DNA of 64,000 nt from Streptomyces sp. CCM_MD2014 (GCF_000772045.1 NZ_CP009754.1:6324001-6388000); one strand, 5' to 3'. Positions 9,411-23,374 are shown, counted from the stretch's first letter. The notes: generated by a model not told the origin, from the letters alone. Program-made: numbers and translations.

Positions 9411-9452
9411 CGAGGCCCGCCGCCTCCCCTCCCAGGGAAGCGGCGGGCCTCG
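9411..9452. terminator. Bidirectional terminator, aglA / lutC
   Basis: Perfect 13-bp stem CGAGGCCCGCCGC / GCGGCGGGCCTCG with a 16-nt loop, between the convergent 3' ends of aglA and lutC. Confidence 0.8.
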
Positions 9453-9463
9453 CCGTACCGCCG

Positions 9464-10093
9464 TCACACGTCGGTGCGGATCACCACGTCCAGGGTCCGC
9501 GGGCCGTGCACGCCCTCGACCCGTTCCAGTTCGATGTCGGAGGTGGCCGACGGACCGCTGATCAGCGTCGTCGGCCGCTCCGGCACCAGCCGGGCCACCG
9601 CCTCCGGCACGCCGACCGTCACCGAGGACAGGTCGACGACGCACACGTGCAGGTCGGGGACGAGGGACAGCGCCCGGCGGCCCTGGCCCGGCGAGCCGTC
9701 CAGGAAGATCGTGCCGGTCTCCGCGCAGCTGACGGCGGAGGCGGTCACCACCGCGTCCAGCGCGTCGAGCGCGGGCGCCGGGACGTCCGCGGAGTCCTCC
9801 CGGACCTCGCCGTCGTAGGCGCCCAGCCAGGCGGGGTCGAGTCCGGCCGGCACCCCGACCCTCCGGGCCCCGCGCTCGCGCAGCACCCCGGCGACGACCG
9901 CCGCGGTACGGTCGGCCGTGCACGGGTGCACCCGCGCCCTGTAGTCGACCAGCCGGTCCACGAACAGGGCGAGCCGCTCCTCGTCGGGCAGGGTGCGGCC
10001 GGTGCGGTAGGCGCGGGGCACGCTCACCTCGGGGGTGCCGGAGAGGGCGAGGGCGTCCCTGACCCGGCCGAGCACCGTCTCTCGTGCGTTCAC
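9464..10093 (-). CDS. lutC: Lactate utilisation protein C (LUD domain)
   Basis: 209 residues, LutC/YkgG (LUD) family, one of three proteins that oxidise L-lactate to pyruvate (LutABC complex of Bacillus, established family knowledge). Family features include the SAVSCAETGTIFLDGSPGQGRR stretch and a C-terminal ISGPSATSDIELERVEGVHGP motif. The GTG start overlaps the lutB stop (GTGA), a sign of translational coupling. Third gene of lutA-lutB-lutC. Confidence 0.93.
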   Translation of the reverse strand: MNARETVLGRVRDALALSGTPEVSVPRAYRTGRTLPDEERLALFVDRLVDYRARVHPCTADRTAAVVAGVLRERGARRVGVPAGLDPAWLGAYDGEVREDSADVPAPALDALDAVVTASAVSCAETGTIFLDGSPGQGRRALSLVPDLHVCVVDLSSVTVGVPEAVARLVPERPTTLISGPSATSDIELERVEGVHGPRTLDVVIRTDV

Positions 10094-11658
10094 CGCTGCT
10101 CCTCGGGGTCGTGGGGACCGGCGGCGCCGGTGGGACCGGGGGCGGGCACGCCCTCCTCGGCCGCCGCCCGCAGGGTGGCCGCGCCCTCGGCGGAGGCCAG
10201 CCAGGAGCGGAAGGTCTGCTTGGGCGGCGCCGGCGTGTCCCGGCTGTCGCTCCAGCTGTCGAACGGCGGCGGCAGGTGCGAGAACGTCCCGTCCCGTCCG
10301 GCCAGGACGCGGCCCGCCCCGGCCGCCTTCTGCGCGGCGGTGAACAGCTTCGGCCGCTTCATCACCGCGGCCGCCGTCCGCATCGCCAGCTTCTCCGCCG
10401 TCACCCCGGACCGCTCCGTGTGCTGGTGGCGCAGCTCGACGAGCAGCGACGGGATGTCGATCTTCACCGGGCAGGCGTCGAAGCAGGCCCCGCAGAGGCT
10501 GGAGGCGTACGGCAGCGAACTGTTGGGGTCGCCCTTGGCCTCGTGCATCCCGGCCAGCTGCGGGGTCAGTACCGCGCCGATCGGCCCCGGGTAGGTCGAA
10601 CCGTAGGCGTGGCCGCCGGCCCGCTCGTAGACGGGGCAGACGTTGAGACAGGCCGAGCAGCGGATGCAGTTGAGGGCCTCGCGCCCGATCCGGTCCGCGA
10701 GCGCCGCCGTACGCCCGTTGTCGAGCAGCACGAGATGGAACTCCTGCGGCCCGTCGCCCGGCGTCACCCCGGTCCACATCGAGGTGTACGGGTTCATCCG
10801 CTCGCCGGTCGAGGAGCGCGGCAGCAACTGCAGGAAGACCTCCAGGTCCCGGTACCGGGGGAGCACCTTCTCGATGCCCATGACGGTGATCAGCGTCCGG
10901 GGCATCGTCAGGCACATGCGGCCGTTGCCCTCGGACTCGACCACCGACAGGGTGCCGGTCTCGGCGATGCCGAAGTTGGCGCCGGAGACGGCGACCGGGG
11001 TCGTCATGAACTTCTCGCGCAGATAGGCGCGGGCCGCCGCCGCCAGGTGGGCGGGGACGGAGTCGAGGTCCGGATCGACGCCCGGGATCTCCCGGCGGAA
11101 GATGTCGCGGACCTCGTCGCGGTTGCGGTGGATCGCCGGGACCAGGATGTGCGACGGCTTGTCGTGGGCGAGCTGCACGATCAGCTCGGCCAGGTCGGTC
11201 TCGTACGCGGTGACGCCCTGCGTATCGAGGTGCTCGTTGAGCCCGATCTCCTGGGTCGCCATCGACTTGACCTTGATGACCTCGTCGCTGCCGGTCTCCT
11301 TGACCAGCCGGGTGACGATCTCGTTGGCCTCGACGCCGTCGCGCGCCCAGTGGACGGTGCCGCCGTGCTCGGTGACCTTCCGCTCCAGTTGCTCCAGCAG
11401 CTCGGGCAGCCGGTTCATGGTCTCCGTCTTGATCGCCGAACCGGCGTCGCGCAGCCGCTCCCAGTCCGGCAGTTCACCGGTGACCGCGAGCCGCTTGGCG
11501 CGGATGGAGCGGGTGGCCTTGCCGAGGTTGCGGCGCAGCTGCTCGTTGCGCAGTTCGCCGCTCGCGGCCTTGGGGAACTTCCGGTCGCCGCGCAGGTTGC
11601 CGGTCCCGTAGGGGGAGCGGGGCGGGGCGGCCGGCATGCCGAGGAAGGTGCTGCTCAT
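10090..11658 (-). CDS. lutB: Lactate utilisation iron-sulfur protein B
   Basis: 522 residues. An N-terminal LUD-type domain (conserved KSMATQEIGLNEHL and SGANFGIAETGTLSVVESEGN) is followed by a double 4Fe-4S ferredoxin module: CIRCSACLNVCP with Cys331/334/337/341 and LCGACFDACP with Cys389/392/396. The C-terminal DUF3390-like tail is Pro/Ala rich. It would carry electrons in lactate oxidation with LutA and LutC. The start ATG overlaps the lutA stop (ATGA) and its own stop overlaps lutC, so all three genes are coupled. Confidence 0.95.
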   Translation of the reverse strand: MSSTFLGMPAAPPRSPYGTGNLRGDRKFPKAASGELRNEQLRRNLGKATRSIRAKRLAVTGELPDWERLRDAGSAIKTETMNRLPELLEQLERKVTEHGGTVHWARDGVEANEIVTRLVKETGSDEVIKVKSMATQEIGLNEHLDTQGVTAYETDLAELIVQLAHDKPSHILVPAIHRNRDEVRDIFRREIPGVDPDLDSVPAHLAAAARAYLREKFMTTPVAVSGANFGIAETGTLSVVESEGNGRMCLTMPRTLITVMGIEKVLPRYRDLEVFLQLLPRSSTGERMNPYTSMWTGVTPGDGPQEFHLVLLDNGRTAALADRIGREALNCIRCSACLNVCPVYERAGGHAYGSTYPGPIGAVLTPQLAGMHEAKGDPNSSLPYASSLCGACFDACPVKIDIPSLLVELRHQHTERSGVTAEKLAMRTAAAVMKRPKLFTAAQKAAGAGRVLAGRDGTFSHLPPPFDSWSDSRDTPAPPKQTFRSWLASAEGAATLRAAAEEGVPAPGPTGAAGPHDPEEQR

Positions 11659-12422
11659 CGGGCGGCCTCCGTCAGGGCGTACGGCGCGGTGCGGGTCGAG
11701 GCGAGGATCTGTGCCAGGTGCAGGGTGCGGGTGCCGGCCTTGATGCGGGACAGGCCGCCGCCGATGTGCATCAGGCAGGAGGCGTCACCGGCCGTGCACA
11801 CGTCGGCCCCGGTGCCGGTGACGTGGCGCATCTTGTCCTGGAGCATGGCGGAGGACGTCTCGCCGTTCTTGACCGCGAAGGTGCCGCCGAAGCCGCAGCA
11901 GGCGTCGGCCTCGGGCAGCTCCACCAGGTCGATGCCCTCGACCGCGCGCAGCAGCCGCAGCGGCTTGTCGCCGACCCGCAGCATCCGCAGCGAGTGGCAG
12001 GTGGGGTGGTACGTCACCCGGTGCGGGAAGTACGCGCCGACCCGGGTCACGTCCAGGACGTCGACGAGGAACTCCGACAACTCGTACGTCTTGGCCTTCA
12101 CGGCGGCGACCCCGGACCGCAGCGCCGCGTCGCCGTACCGCTCGGCGACGATCTCGTGCTGGTGGCGGACCGAGCCGGCGCACGAGCCGGACGGCATCAC
12201 CACCGCCTCGATCGACGGATCGCCGAACTGCTCGGCGAAGCCCCGCACCAGAGGGACCGGTTCACGCTGGTAGCCGGTGTTGACGTGCATCTGGCCGCAG
12301 CAGGTCTGCTCCGGCGGGAACACCACGTCGTGCCCCAGGCGGGCCAGCAGTACCGCGGTGGATTTCACCGCCTCGGGGAAGAGCGTGTCTCCCAGACAGG
12401 TGGCGAAGAGTCCGATGCGCAT
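11655..12422 (-). CDS. lutA: Lactate utilisation (Fe-S)-binding protein A
   Basis: 255 residues, LutA/YkgE family with two cysteine-rich CCG domains: the first ends QTCCGQMHVNTGY, the second has DACCGFGGTF. CCG domains bind iron-sulfur clusters or quinone-linked partners in this family. The ATG at 12422 has GGAGG six bases upstream; the frame extends further upstream but is not protein-like. First gene of lutABC. A perfect palindrome, TATGGTCGGACCATA, lies 20 bp upstream and a TAGTAT -10-like box overlaps it. Confidence 0.94.
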   Translation of the reverse strand: MRIGLFATCLGDTLFPEAVKSTAVLLARLGHDVVFPPEQTCCGQMHVNTGYQREPVPLVRGFAEQFGDPSIEAVVMPSGSCAGSVRHQHEIVAERYGDAALRSGVAAVKAKTYELSEFLVDVLDVTRVGAYFPHRVTYHPTCHSLRMLRVGDKPLRLLRAVEGIDLVELPEADACCGFGGTFAVKNGETSSAMLQDKMRHVTGTGADVCTAGDASCLMHIGGGLSRIKAGTRTLHLAQILASTRTAPYALTEAAR

Positions 12423-12442
12423 GGGGCCTCCTCGGTGGTTCT

Positions 12443-12457
12443 TATGGTCGGACCATA
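12443..12457. promoter_or_regulatory. Lactate-regulator operator 1 (lutA side)
   Basis: Perfect palindrome TATGGTC-G-GACCATA. It overlaps a -10-like TAGTAT (reverse strand, 12455-12460) for lutA. GntR/FadR-type regulators bind TNGTnnnACNA cores, which this fits. The same core recurs at two other places around this cluster. Confidence 0.7.
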
Positions 12458-12489
12458 CTAGCCTCGGTCCGCAAAAGGAAGGGAACTTC

Positions 12490-12510
12490 TTTGGTCGGAC
12501 CTTATTGACA
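12490..12510 (+). promoter_or_regulatory. Operator 2 and -35 box of lldP
   Basis: TTTGGTCGGACCTTA (12490-12504) repeats the lutA operator core and abuts a consensus -35 TTGACA (12505-12510). A -10-like TACTGA follows after 19 bp. Binding here would cover the polymerase contact site. Confidence 0.65.
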
Positions 12511-12628
12511 TGCGACATCTTCAGTGACCTACTGAGAGACCGTTCGTCAGCGACAGGGCGCCCAGGCCGCTCGGGGCTCGGGGCACCCGGCGTCGGCATG
12601 GCGCGCAGACCTCAGGAGGAGCACTTCC

Positions 12629-14302
12629 GTGACCACCGCGCCACCGGCCGTCCTCGCGGCCTTCACCCCCGACGTGGCCGCCGTCGGGGACAGCCTCACC
12701 GCCACCGCCCTCCTGGGCCTGGTCCCCCTCGCGGCCTTCTTCCTGCTGCTGATGGCGGCCAGGCGCCCGGCCCTGGAGTCCGCGCTGGGCGCGCTGCTCG
12801 TCGCCCTGCTCGTGGCGGTGTTCGGGTACGGGATGCCGGTGAGGCTCGGCGTCCTCTCCGCCACCCAGGGCGCGGTCTTCGGCCTCTTCCCGGTGATGCT
12901 GATCGTCGTCGCCGCGATCTGGTTCTACGAACTCACCGTGATCAGCAAACGCTTCGAGGACCTGCGCCGCTCCTTCAGTGCCGTCGGCCGCGGCGACCTG
13001 CGCGTCCAGGCCATGCTCATCGCCTTCTGCTTCGGCGGCCTGCTGGAGGCCCTGGCCGGCTTCGGCGCCCCCGTCGCGATCACCGCCGCGATGCTGATGG
13101 CGCTCGGACTGCCGAAGATCAGGTCGGCCGTCACCGTCCTGCTCGCCAACACCGCGCCGGTCGCCTTCGGCGCCATGGCCATCCCCATCACCACCGCAGG
13201 CAACCTCACCGGCATCCCGGCCGAGGACGTCGCCGCGGTGATCGGCCGGCAGAGCCCGCTGCTCGCCCTCTTCGTGCCGCTGCTGCTGCTCTTCGTCGTC
13301 GACGGGCGGCGCGGTGTCCGGCAACTGTGGCCCATCGCCCTGGTCACCGGGTTCGTCTTCGCCCTCGCCCAGTTCTGGTGCGCGTCCCACTTCGCCTACG
13401 AACTCACCGACGTCGTCGCCTCACTCGCCGGCTTCGCCGCCGCGGTGCTCATGCTGCGCTTCTGGGCCCCGAAGACCCCCGACGACCAGCGCTCCCGGGT
13501 CGAGCCGGAGCCGCTGACTCCGCGCCGGGTCACCCTGGCCGTGCTGCCGTACGTCCTGGTCATCGCGATCTTCGGGCTCGCCAAGCTGAACGTCGGCGGA
13601 CTGGACGTGCCCGGGCTGCTCGGCAAGGCCACCCTCGAGCTGGAATGGCCCGGCCTGTACGGCCACCTCCTCGCCCCCGACGGCTCCCCGTCCGGCAGCG
13701 CGGTCTACAGGCTGGAGGTCCTGGGCAACCCCGGCACCCTGCTGATCGTCTCCGGGCTCCTCGTGATGCTCGCGTACGGCCTGGCGGGCGACACCGACCG
13801 CTACCCGATGACCGCCCGCATGGGCCTGGCCGCCGCGGCGCGCACCCTGAGGAACATGCGCACCGCCATCGCCACGGTCGCCACCGTGCTGGCGCTCGGC
13901 TACGTCATGAACCAGTCCGGCCAGACGGTCGCGATCGGCACCTGGCTCGCCGCCGTCGGCGGACTCTTCGCCCTGCTCTCCCCGGTACTCGGCTGGCTCG
14001 GCACCGCCGTCACCGGCTCCGACACCTCGGCCAACGCCCTGTTCGCGACCCTGCAGCAGACCGCCGGGCAGGGCGCGGGGATCGACCCGACCCTGCTGGT
14101 CGCCGCCAACACCTCCGGCGGCGTCGTCGGCAAGATGGTCAGCCCGCAGAACCTGACCATCGCCGCCACCGCGGTCGAACGGCCGGGCTCCGAAGGCGTC
14201 CTGCTGGGCAGGGTCGCCGGATACAGCGTCGGGATGCTGGTGATCCTGTGCGTCCTGGTCTACCTGCAGTCCCTGCCGGTGCTGTCCTGGATGCTGCCGT
14301 AA
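12629..14302 (+). CDS. lldP: L-lactate permease
   Basis: 557-residue membrane transporter of the LctP/LldP family (lactate:H+ symport) with about 12-14 hydrophobic helices. Family marks are FCFGGLLEALAGFGAPVAITAAML (near residue 133), NTAPVAFGAMAIP, SDTSANALFATLQQTAG and NTSGGVVGKMVSPQNLTIA. GTG start with AGGAGGA eight bases upstream. Divergent from lutABC, so uptake and oxidation of lactate are encoded back to back under matching operators. Confidence 0.95.
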   Translation: MTTAPPAVLAAFTPDVAAVGDSLTATALLGLVPLAAFFLLLMAARRPALESALGALLVALLVAVFGYGMPVRLGVLSATQGAVFGLFPVMLIVVAAIWFYELTVISKRFEDLRRSFSAVGRGDLRVQAMLIAFCFGGLLEALAGFGAPVAITAAMLMALGLPKIRSAVTVLLANTAPVAFGAMAIPITTAGNLTGIPAEDVAAVIGRQSPLLALFVPLLLLFVVDGRRGVRQLWPIALVTGFVFALAQFWCASHFAYELTDVVASLAGFAAAVLMLRFWAPKTPDDQRSRVEPEPLTPRRVTLAVLPYVLVIAIFGLAKLNVGGLDVPGLLGKATLELEWPGLYGHLLAPDGSPSGSAVYRLEVLGNPGTLLIVSGLLVMLAYGLAGDTDRYPMTARMGLAAAARTLRNMRTAIATVATVLALGYVMNQSGQTVAIGTWLAAVGGLFALLSPVLGWLGTAVTGSDTSANALFATLQQTAGQGAGIDPTLLVAANTSGGVVGKMVSPQNLTIAATAVERPGSEGVLLGRVAGYSVGMLVILCVLVYLQSLPVLSWMLP

Positions 14303-14318
14303 CCCGACGGGACGGGCG

Positions 14319-15038
14319 TCAGCCGTTGACCAGCGTGCCGTGGAAGCCGCGGATGTGCTTCTCGGCGAGGTCGGCGGCCCGCCCGCCCTCGCCCGCGCGC
14401 ACCAGCCGCAGCAGTTCGGTGTGCTCGGCGTTCAGCGCCGCGGCCGTGGCGGGCCAGTCCTCGGTCGCCTCCAGGGCCCGCAGGATCAGCGGGCGCACCG
14501 ACTCGCGCACGGCCGAGGTGAGGGTGGAGGTGAGCTGGTTGCCGGAGCTGCGGGCGATCTGGACGTGGAAGCGGGTGTCGAGGTCGTTGAACTCGGGCAC
14601 GTCCACGCCCGGTTCGCCCATGGCCGCGACGAGCGCCGCCGCCTCGTCGAGGTCCTCCGCCGAGGCGTGCCGCGCCGCCGCCTCGAAACTGGAGCGCTCC
14701 AGCACCACCCGGGCCTCCAGCACGTCCTCCAGGCCGTAGCTGCCGAGGGCGAAGTGCAGCCGCAGCAGCCGGCCGAGTGCGTCGTCGGGGTTGCGCACGA
14801 TCCGCGCGCCGGCGTCCGGGCCCCGGCCCGCCTGGGCGACCAGCACCCCGATCGTCTCCAGCACCCGCAGTGCCTCGCGCAGCGCCGACCGGCTCACCCC
14901 GAGGACGGGTGCCAGCTCGCGCTCCGGGGGCAGCCGGTCCCCGGCCTTCAGCTCCCCGGCCAGCACGCGCTCCTCGATGCTCTGGAGCACGAGTTCGTGT
15001 GTGCGCGACTGCCGCACGGGCTGCCACTCGACGGGCAT
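14319..15038 (-). CDS. GntR/FadR-family regulator of lactate genes
   Basis: 239 residues. N-terminal GntR winged helix (ERVLAGELKAGDRLPPERELAPVLGVSRSALREALRVLE) and a C-terminal FCD ligand domain with the metal-binding Asp/His pattern. Convergent with lldP (16-bp gap). Start ATG at 15038 with GGGAG nine bases upstream. A TGGTCGGACCA site lies 59 bp upstream of its own gene, the same core as before lutA and lldP. LldR/LutR-like role inferred; the family normally releases DNA on binding lactate. Confidence 0.88.
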   Translation of the reverse strand: MPVEWQPVRQSRTHELVLQSIEERVLAGELKAGDRLPPERELAPVLGVSRSALREALRVLETIGVLVAQAGRGPDAGARIVRNPDDALGRLLRLHFALGSYGLEDVLEARVVLERSSFEAAARHASAEDLDEAAALVAAMGEPGVDVPEFNDLDTRFHVQIARSSGNQLTSTLTSAVRESVRPLILRALEATEDWPATAAALNAEHTELLRLVRAGEGGRAADLAEKHIRGFHGTLVNG

Positions 15039-15096
15039 CCGCCACTCCCTCGCTCGGCCGGACGTTCCTGGTCCCAACTATGTCACACAGGGCATG

Positions 15097-15107
15097 TGGT
15101 CGGACCA
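15097..15107. promoter_or_regulatory. Lactate-regulator operator 3 (autoregulatory)
   Basis: TGGTCGGACCA, identical core to the lutA and lldP operators, upstream of the GntR gene and upstream of the divergent amylopullulanase. A half site (TGGTCCCA) lies nearby at about 15069. Confidence 0.6.
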
Positions 15108-15147
15108 AATCGCCCGAACCTCCCGGCGGGCGACGGTCGTGAAAGTT

Positions 15148-15199
15148 CTTGCCGTTACTTTCATGTGTCTTGCCGCAACTCTTGCGGCAGCGCTACGGT
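15148..15199 (+). promoter_or_regulatory. Amylopullulanase promoter with MalR-like repeats
   Basis: CTTGCCG occurs at 15148 and 15169 (21 bp apart) and CTTGCGG at 15181. TGCCGCAA/TTGCGGCA forms a perfect inverted repeat at 15171-15189. TTGCCG (15170) and TACGGT (15194) with an 18-bp spacer could be the promoter. The half-sites resemble the CTTGCA repeats between malR and malE, so control by MalR is inferred. Confidence 0.5.
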
Positions 15200-15249
15200 C
15201 TCGCCGGGGTCGGACCCGAACGAGCCGCAGTCGCAAGGAGTTCACGCCT

Positions 15250-20664
<5,415 letters not shown>

Positions 20665-20729
20665 GGGCGGGGGACCTGCGGTTAGGGTGAGCCCTGCCGG
20701 TGTCGTGCTGAACGCAAACGGGAGGGCTC

Positions 20730-21089
20730 ATGCCGCAGATCACCGTCGACTACTCCGGTCGGCTCGCGGACGGCTTCGACCGGCCCGCCTTCGCGCGGGC
20801 CCTGCACGAGGCCGTCGTCGAGATCGCGTCCGCCAGGCCGCCGGCGTGCATGACGCAGTTCCGCCGCGCCGAGGACACCGTGGTCGGCCCCGACACCGAG
20901 GGGCACGCCGTCGTGCACGTCACGCTCGGGCTGCTCGCGGGCCGCACCGACGAGACCAAGGTGCGGCTGACCGAGGCCGTCCTGGAACTGCTGCGGCAGT
21001 ACGCCAAGCCGGGCGACGGCCTCGTCCTGCACGCCTCCGCCGAGGTCCGCGACCTGGACCCGTCGTACCGCACGTTCGAGACCGAGTAG
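20730..21089 (+). CDS. 5-carboxymethyl-2-hydroxymuconate isomerase-like protein (tautomerase fold)
   Basis: 119 residues, matching the CHMI/HpaF family in size and pattern: it opens MPQITVDYSGRL, so Pro1 becomes the catalytic N-terminal base after removal of Met, and continues with FRRAEDTVVG and a VTLGLLAGRTDETK segment typical of small tautomerases. GGGAGG lies just before the ATG. No homoprotocatechuate-pathway genes are next to it, so the real substrate is open. Confidence 0.8.
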   Translation: MPQITVDYSGRLADGFDRPAFARALHEAVVEIASARPPACMTQFRRAEDTVVGPDTEGHAVVHVTLGLLAGRTDETKVRLTEAVLELLRQYAKPGDGLVLHASAEVRDLDPSYRTFETE

Positions 21090-21107
21090 CCGCACGGGCC
21101 CCGGGCC

Positions 21108-21540
21108 TCACGGCAGGCCCCGGCGGCCCAGCCAGGCCGGCCGCACCGGCACCCGTCCGCGTCCGGCTCGGGCTCCCGCGCGGCGGCGGGGGCGGGCGGT
21201 TCCGCCCCGGCCTCCGGGTCCGCCCCGGCCTCCGGTTCCGGCTCGGGTGGCTGCGGTGCCGTGGAGTCCGTCAGTAGCTCCGCCACCGTGGACCGGGTGA
21301 CGAACGACTGCCGGGCCCCGTCCACGACGAGCAGGAACCCGTCGCCGACCCGCAGCAGGCGACGCCGCCGGGGGCTGAGGGGTGGGCGGAGGATCAACTC
21401 CGCGCCCGCCGCTCCAACTCGGCGAGCGCCTCCTCGCGGGACCCGGTGACGTGCGCCACGGCCTGGGCCTCCGTGTGCTTGCGCTCCCCGGTCCCCAGGG
21501 TCGTCTCCACGACCAGCCCCCACGTCGGCACGGTGCTCAT
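21108..21540 (-). pseudogene. Conserved small Streptomyces protein, broken by two frameshifts
   Basis: Starts ATG at 21540 (MSTVPTWGLVVETTLGTGER...) but meets TGA at 21394-21396 after 48 codons. Adding one C on the + strand at 21400-21401 opens the frame into LSPRRRRLLRVGDGFLLVVDGA and an acidic Pro/Glu linker. Adding one more C at 21152-21154 gives VPVRPAWLGRRGLP and a stop at 21108, the ending I recall for intact relatives. Both missing bases lie in short C runs, so either two real mutations or sequencing errors are possible. Its ATG overlaps the tetR stop (ATGA), so it is coupled to tetR. Confidence 0.75.
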
Positions 21541-22229
21541 CGGGCCGTCAGGGCGAGAAGCCGCTCCACCAGGTCCCCGAAGGGGCCGTCGTCCGGCTCG
21601 TCGGCGAGGACCCGGCGGACGAGCGCGCCCATCTCCTCGTCCTGGGCGGCGCTCACCGCGAGCAGTGCGGCGAAGTCGTGCACGAGCTGGACCTCCAGCT
21701 CGGCGCGCGGAATGCGGCGGCCGTCCAGCCAGATCAGCGCCGTCGACTCGGCGAGCGAGATCCAGGAGCGGACGACCAGGTCCAGTCGCGCGGGCGGCTC
21801 GGCGACGTCCAGGTGCGAAAGGATCTGGACATACGCGGCCTGCCGTACGGAGTCCACCAGCGCGTTGGTCGTCGACGAGCCCACGGCCGGGCCGCCGCGC
21901 ATCAGGGCGGAGAAACCCGGGCCGTGCTCGTCCACGAAGTCGAAGTACCGGCCCATCACGCGCAGCAGCCTCGCGCCCAGCGGGCCCTGGCGCGGCTCCG
22001 CGAACCGGGCCGCCAGATCGTCCGAGGCGCGCTGCAACGCGGCCTCGTACAGGCTGAGTTTGCCGGGGAAGTAGTGGTAGACCAGCGGGCGCGAGATGCC
22101 CGCGGCCAACGCTATCTCGTCGATGGAGACCTCGTCGGGCGAGCGGCGGCTGAACAGTTCGAGCGCGACGCCGATCAACTGCCGCCGCCGCTCCTCGACG
22201 CCCATCCTGCGGCGTACCCCGGTAGTCAT
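21537..22229 (-). CDS. TetR-family regulator
   Basis: 230 residues. N-terminal TetR helix-turn-helix (RRRQLIGVALELFSRRSPDEVSIDEIALAAGISRPLVYHYFPGKLSLYEAAL) and a helical C-terminal ligand domain. Divergence is not seen: the reductase gene upstream is on the same strand, 56 bp away, so they may share a message. The stop overlaps the start of the frameshifted small gene. Ligand unknown. Confidence 0.9.
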   Translation of the reverse strand: MTTGVRRRMGVEERRRQLIGVALELFSRRSPDEVSIDEIALAAGISRPLVYHYFPGKLSLYEAALQRASDDLAARFAEPRQGPLGARLLRVMGRYFDFVDEHGPGFSALMRGGPAVGSSTTNALVDSVRQAAYVQILSHLDVAEPPARLDLVVRSWISLAESTALIWLDGRRIPRAELEVQLVHDFAALLAVSAAQDEEMGALVRRVLADEPDDGPFGDLVERLLALTAR

Positions 22230-22285
22230 ACGAACACCTTACCGATCGAATCCGGCCCCGAACGGGCCGGACCGGGCATCGGTGT

Positions 22286-23374
22286 TCACATGTCGAGCAC
22301 GAGCCGCGTACCCCGGCACCGGGACACGCAGATGAGCATCGAGTCGCCGCGCTCCGAGTCGGTCAGCAGGTCGTCCCGGTGATCGATCTCGCCCTCCAGC
22401 ACCGTCTGCTGGCAGGTCCCGCACCAGCCCTGCTCGCACGAGTACGGGGTGTTGGGCAGCTCGGCGCGTACGGCGGCCAGCACCGAGGAGTCGCCGGGCA
22501 CGGTCAGCGTGCGCCCGCTGCGGTGCAGTTCGACCTCGAACTCCCCGTCGCCGTCGGCCGTCGTACGGGGCGCGAACCGCTCCAGGTGCAGCGCGGCGCC
22601 CTCGGGGAGGCGCTCCTCCACGGCCGCCATCAGGCCCTCCGGGCCACAGCAGTACACGGCCGTGTCCTCGGGGAGGTCCGCCAGGAAGGAGTCGAGATCG
22701 GGCCGCCCGTCCTCGTCCTCGGGGACGACGGTGACGCGACCGCCCTCCGGGTCCAGCTTCCCGACCTCCTCCAGGAACGGCATCGACGCGCGCGTCCGCC
22801 CGCCGTACAGCAGCCGCCACTCGGCGCCCTCGGGCAACGCCCGCAGCATGGGCAGCACGGGTGTGATGCCGATGCCCCCGGCGACGAACGCGTGGGCGGG
22901 GGCGTCGACGAGGGGGAAGCGGTTGCGCGGGCCGCGCACCTCCAGCTCCGTGCCCTCCTGCACCTGTTCGTGCACCTCGCGCGAACCGCCCCGTCCGTCC
23001 TCGACCAGCCGTGCGGCCACCGTGTACGACGAGGTGTCCTCCGGATCGCCGCACAGCGAGTACTGCCTCACCAGGCCCGACGGCAGGACCAGGTCCAGGT
23101 GGGCGCCAGGCTCCCAGCGGGGCAGGTCGGTCCCCTCCAGACGCAGCAGCACCACCCCGTCGGCCACCCGCTCGTGCGCGGTCACCAGCAGCGTCAGCGC
23201 GCGGGGGCGCGGCGGCCCGGAGGCCGACGGACGCGGGACGGCACTCGTCCGGGGCGGCGAGCCCGGCGCCCGGCGCCGTACCGCCGCGCCCACGACGAGC
23301 GCGGCGCCGGCCGCGAAGAGCAGGGGCGTCGGCTTCCGCAGCCGCGCCATGAACGGAACAGGCTTGTTAGACAT
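22286..23374 (-). CDS. Membrane-anchored ferredoxin-type oxidoreductase (FMN/NADH/2Fe-2S)
   Basis: 362 residues of the phthalate-dioxygenase-reductase type: an N-terminal hydrophobic anchor (TPLLFAAGAALVVGAAV), a flavin-binding barrel with RQYSLCGDP, an NAD-binding domain (AGGIGITPVLPMLR, YCCGPEGLM) and a C-terminal plant-type ferredoxin domain with CEQGWCGTC and a later Cys (MLICVSRC). It would pass electrons from NADH to a partner oxygenase that is not encoded beside it. Start at ATG 23374 is chosen by protein sense; no clear ribosome-binding site precedes it. Confidence 0.88.
   Translation of the reverse strand: MSNKPVPFMARLRKPTPLLFAAGAALVVGAAVRRRAPGSPPRTSAVPRPSASGPPRPRALTLLVTAHERVADGVVLLRLEGTDLPRWEPGAHLDLVLPSGLVRQYSLCGDPEDTSSYTVAARLVEDGRGGSREVHEQVQEGTELEVRGPRNRFPLVDAPAHAFVAGGIGITPVLPMLRALPEGAEWRLLYGGRTRASMPFLEEVGKLDPEGGRVTVVPEDEDGRPDLDSFLADLPEDTAVYCCGPEGLMAAVEERLPEGAALHLERFAPRTTADGDGEFEVELHRSGRTLTVPGDSSVLAAVRAELPNTPYSCEQGWCGTCQQTVLEGEIDHRDDLLTDSERGDSMLICVSRCRGTRLVLDM

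Noticed and set aside
14791..15249. N-terminal extension of the amylopullulanase frame
   Set aside because: It crosses the divergent GntR gene; the signal peptide and AAGGAG fit the GTG at 15250.
21394..21540. 48-residue stand-alone gene
   Set aside because: The sequence continues as a recognisable protein after a one-base shift, so it is treated as part of a frameshifted gene.
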